The notes below the pieces were generated by a model, which made no database searches, was not told where the DNA came from, and worked only from the letters and a program-made list of their open reading frames with translations. A program made the translations under genes and the position numbers. Shown here piece after piece: positions 6,855-8,032 of a DNA stretch of 8,032 nt; the stretch's first letter is position 1; the number at the start of each line of letters is the position of its first letter. Source of the stretch: Flavobacteriaceae bacterium (GTDB lineage Bacteria; Bacteroidota; Bacteroidia; Flavobacteriales; Flavobacteriaceae); assembly GCA_023301205.1 (NCBI GenBank), contig JALZVC010000193.1, forward strand, positions 1-8,032, given 5' to 3'.

Positions 6855-7682
6855 TTAACCTCCTATTTTAATGAATGTAGAATTACTATTACCACGTATG
6901 CCGTTCCCACTTTGAAATTGCTCCATCATCTCTGCAGATTTTTTTTCTTGAATCTTATCGTATTCTGCTTGCGTGACTACCTTTCCCTTGTCTGGCGCTT
7001 CTATAACTATAGTTTTCTCAGGATTAATAATTACTCTAGAGCATAAAATAGTGCGCTCCCCGTCATCTATTTCAAGTATTAAACCTGGTAAACCCCAAAA
7101 AGAAGATGGACCATGCTGCACAGGTATATCTAGCGTGTACCAAGCCGTTGTTGTTTTTGATTCTGTTTTTTTAACCATCTCTTTTTTCAAGCTATCAAAA
7201 GTTTGACTATCTACATCTCTAGTCAACGTTGCTTTAAAGCAGGTATAATCCCCTATGTTTTTAACCTCTTTACCTAACTCCCAATTAGGTTTTTCTAGGG
7301 TGTCTTTAATTAAAAATGGTTTACTCATAATTTCGGTTTCCTCAACATATTGAGACTCCTTAACATTTCTATATAAAATATCTGAACCACCACTAAATGA
7401 GATCATGATTCCGCTAGCAGAAGGTCCTGCGGGTGCGGCTAGCTTTTCTACTTCTGTATATAGGGATGCTTCGGTATTAAAGTTAAGGGTATACTCTTTC
7501 TGCATTGACTTTCTTAATTGCGCCTGCAAAGAAGCTTTTAAATCATTACTCACAGTAGTGCTATCTAATTTTAGATCTATCTTCAAATCTGTTTTATAGG
7601 TTGCCGCACCCACTATTTTTTGACTGAAAGCCGTCGCGGTAATTAACAAGAGTGTTATTAAGGGAATACATAGGGTTTTCAT
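6855..7682 (-). CDS. GLPGLI family secreted protein (paralogue without Arg/Gly segments)
   Basis: This 275-residue protein has a signal peptide MKTLCIPLITLLLITATAFS (cleavage near residue 20-21) and the signature WGLPGLILEI (196-205). It aligns along its length with the protein encoded next downstream. Shared blocks include EYTLNF/TYVLSF, FLIKDTLEKPNWE/FLIRDTIANLDWQ, IGDYTCFKAT/IGEYFAIKAT, TAWYTLDIPVQHGP/TAWFTPQIPVKNGP and TILCSRVIINP/TILCSKIVVNP, including the cysteine of TILCS. The two are therefore diverged tandem paralogues. This copy has an additional Cys148 in IGDYTCFKAT and ends in a short polar tail instead of the Arg/Gly tail. It is the first gene of the - strand module, facing a 187-bp divergent regulatory region. 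Its function is unknown; the setting suggests an envelope role together with the barrel protein. Confidence 0.92.
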   Translation of the reverse strand: MKTLCIPLITLLLITATAFSQKIVGAATYKTDLKIDLKLDSTTVSNDLKASLQAQLRKSMQKEYTLNFNTEASLYTEVEKLAAPAGPSASGIMISFSGGSDILYRNVKESQYVEETEIMSKPFLIKDTLEKPNWELGKEVKNIGDYTCFKATLTRDVDSQTFDSLKKEMVKKTESKTTTAWYTLDIPVQHGPSSFWGLPGLILEIDDGERTILCSRVIINPEKTIVIEAPDKGKVVTQAEYDKIQEKKSAEMMEQFQSGNGIRGNSNSTFIKIGG

Positions 7683-7773
7683 TATTTCTGAAATTTTAAA
7701 AGGTTTAACAATTGTGATATTATTTGAGCAATGGACACATTTATACTATTTCCGAAGCTACTATTTTACTCCG

Positions 7774-7781
7774 CAAAGATG
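7774..7781 (-). promoter_or_regulatory. Candidate -7 element for the GLPGLI/outer-membrane module
   Basis: The - strand reads CATCTTTG followed by C, one base off the Bacteroidota -7 element TAnnTTTG. It is 91 bp before the ATG of the first GLPGLI gene, implying a leader of about 80 nt. No TTG is present at the expected -33 position; the GTTAA repeat array begins there instead, which would suit an activator-dependent promoter. Candidate only. Confidence 0.3.
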
Positions 7782-7803
7782 CATAAAACAACTATTGGTT
7801 TAA

Positions 7804-7828
7804 GTTAACTAGTGTTAACGTGTGTTAA
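7804..7828. promoter_or_regulatory. Operator candidate: three GTTAA half-sites at 10-bp period
   Basis: GTTAA occurs at 7804-7808, 7814-7818 and 7824-7828, each separated by exactly 5 bp, so the repeat is one helical turn. The second and third copies share the longer form GTGTTAA. Read as inverted repeats, the same bases form two overlapping TTAAC-N4-GTTAA palindromes (7805-7818 and 7815-7828) that share the central half-site. The array lies between the two divergent start codons, right beside the + strand promoter. Phased short direct repeats are typical binding sites of OmpR/PhoB-family response regulators, though their period is usually nearer 11 bp. The identity of the binder is inference. 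Confidence 0.5.
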
Positions 7829-7833
7829 GCGAT

Positions 7834-7865
7834 TTGGTAACCAACACATTAGTTGTCTATTTTTG
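7834..7865 (+). promoter_or_regulatory. Bacteroidota-type promoter of the right-edge histidine kinase gene
   Basis: TTG at 7834-7836 and TATTTTTG at 7858-7865 match the -33 TTG and -7 TAnnTTTG elements described for Bacteroides and Flavobacterium, with a 21-bp spacer. The -7 element ends 4 bp before the ATG at 7870, so transcription would begin at or within a few bases of the start codon. The -33 TTG is part of a short palindrome, TTGGTAACCAA (7834-7844), and lies 6 bp after the GTTAA array. Confidence 0.55.
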
Positions 7866-7869
7866 AACT

Positions 7870-8032
7870 ATGCAAGAACGAAGTTACAAAATCACACTCT
7901 ATTTTATCGCTGGCATAATTTTAATCACTTTAGCCATGCAAGGCTATTGGAATTATAAAAATTATCTTACCGGTAAAAAACAACTCATCGCTGAGGTGCA
8001 AAATAGTATTGATAATGCTGTGGAGGATTATT
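7870..8032 (+). CDS. N-terminus of a probable membrane sensor histidine kinase (3' end outside window)
   Basis: An ATG at 7870 opens a frame that is still open at the window end, giving 54 complete residues. The protein starts with a short basic leader (MQERSYK), a membrane helix at about residues 8-24, then an aromatic YWNYKNY segment. A charged helix follows (KKQLIAEVQNSIDNAVEDY). This is the usual N-terminal pattern of Bacteroidota sensor kinases with a periplasmic sensor helix and a second membrane segment further on, but no catalytic domain is visible here. An in-frame ATG lies at codon 23, within the membrane helix, so the first ATG is preferred. It is divergent from the GLPGLI gene pair and has a good promoter just upstream. 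The kinase call is by resemblance of the N-terminus and by context. Confidence 0.65.
   Translation, partial: MQERSYKITLYFIAGIILITLAMQGYWNYKNYLTGKKQLIAEVQNSIDNAVEDY

Noticed and set aside
1..8032. Mobile element, tRNA, rRNA or riboswitch
   Set aside because: No transposase or integrase motif, no terminal inverted repeats, and no cloverleaf or known riboswitch core was seen on either strand. Gene spacing and composition are uniform apart from the Arg/Gly runs.

Overview
The window reads as chromosomal DNA of a Bacteroidota bacterium, most likely a member of the Flavobacteriaceae. The evidence is AT-rich DNA, A-rich rather than Shine-Dalgarno-like leaders before start codons, two proteins with the GLPGLI signature (a family largely confined to Bacteroidota), a CarboxypepD_reg-like/TonB-plug outer-membrane protein, a DUF4230 protein, and one promoter candidate that matches the Bacteroidota TAnnTTTG element exactly. 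The genus cannot be fixed from the sequence. All calls come from reading the sequence; no database search was run.

Left block (1-2283, + strand): a tight gene run. It holds the C-terminal 58 residues of an unrecognised protein, a seven-segment membrane protein, a NarX-type (HisKA_3) sensor histidine kinase and a NarL/LuxR-type response regulator. Spacings are 9 bp, a 22-bp overlap and 4 bp, so the four genes are probably one transcript. The kinase has a single membrane segment and almost no extracytoplasmic part, so the separate seven-segment protein is a plausible sensing partner. The block converges, 16 bp apart, on a small DUF4230 gene on the - strand (2300-2911).

Middle and right block (2935-7682, - strand): read 7682 down to 2935, two paralogous GLPGLI-family secreted proteins are followed by a 917-residue outer-membrane beta-barrel protein with an N-terminal carboxypeptidase-regulatory-like domain and a plug-like domain, then a clear intrinsic terminator. 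The barrel-proximal GLPGLI protein carries arginine/glycine-rich low-complexity segments that its paralogue lacks. The three genes look like an envelope module whose substrate or function is unknown.

Right edge (7683-8032): a 187-bp divergent intergenic region separates the GLPGLI genes from the start of another probable membrane sensor histidine kinase on the + strand. It contains three GTTAA half-sites spaced exactly 10 bp apart, a short palindrome, and a good Bacteroidota-type promoter ending 4 bp before the kinase ATG. The layout suggests that the kinase, with a partner regulator beyond the window, controls itself and the GLPGLI/outer-membrane module through a shared operator. That regulatory link is inference and the most interesting hypothesis in the window.
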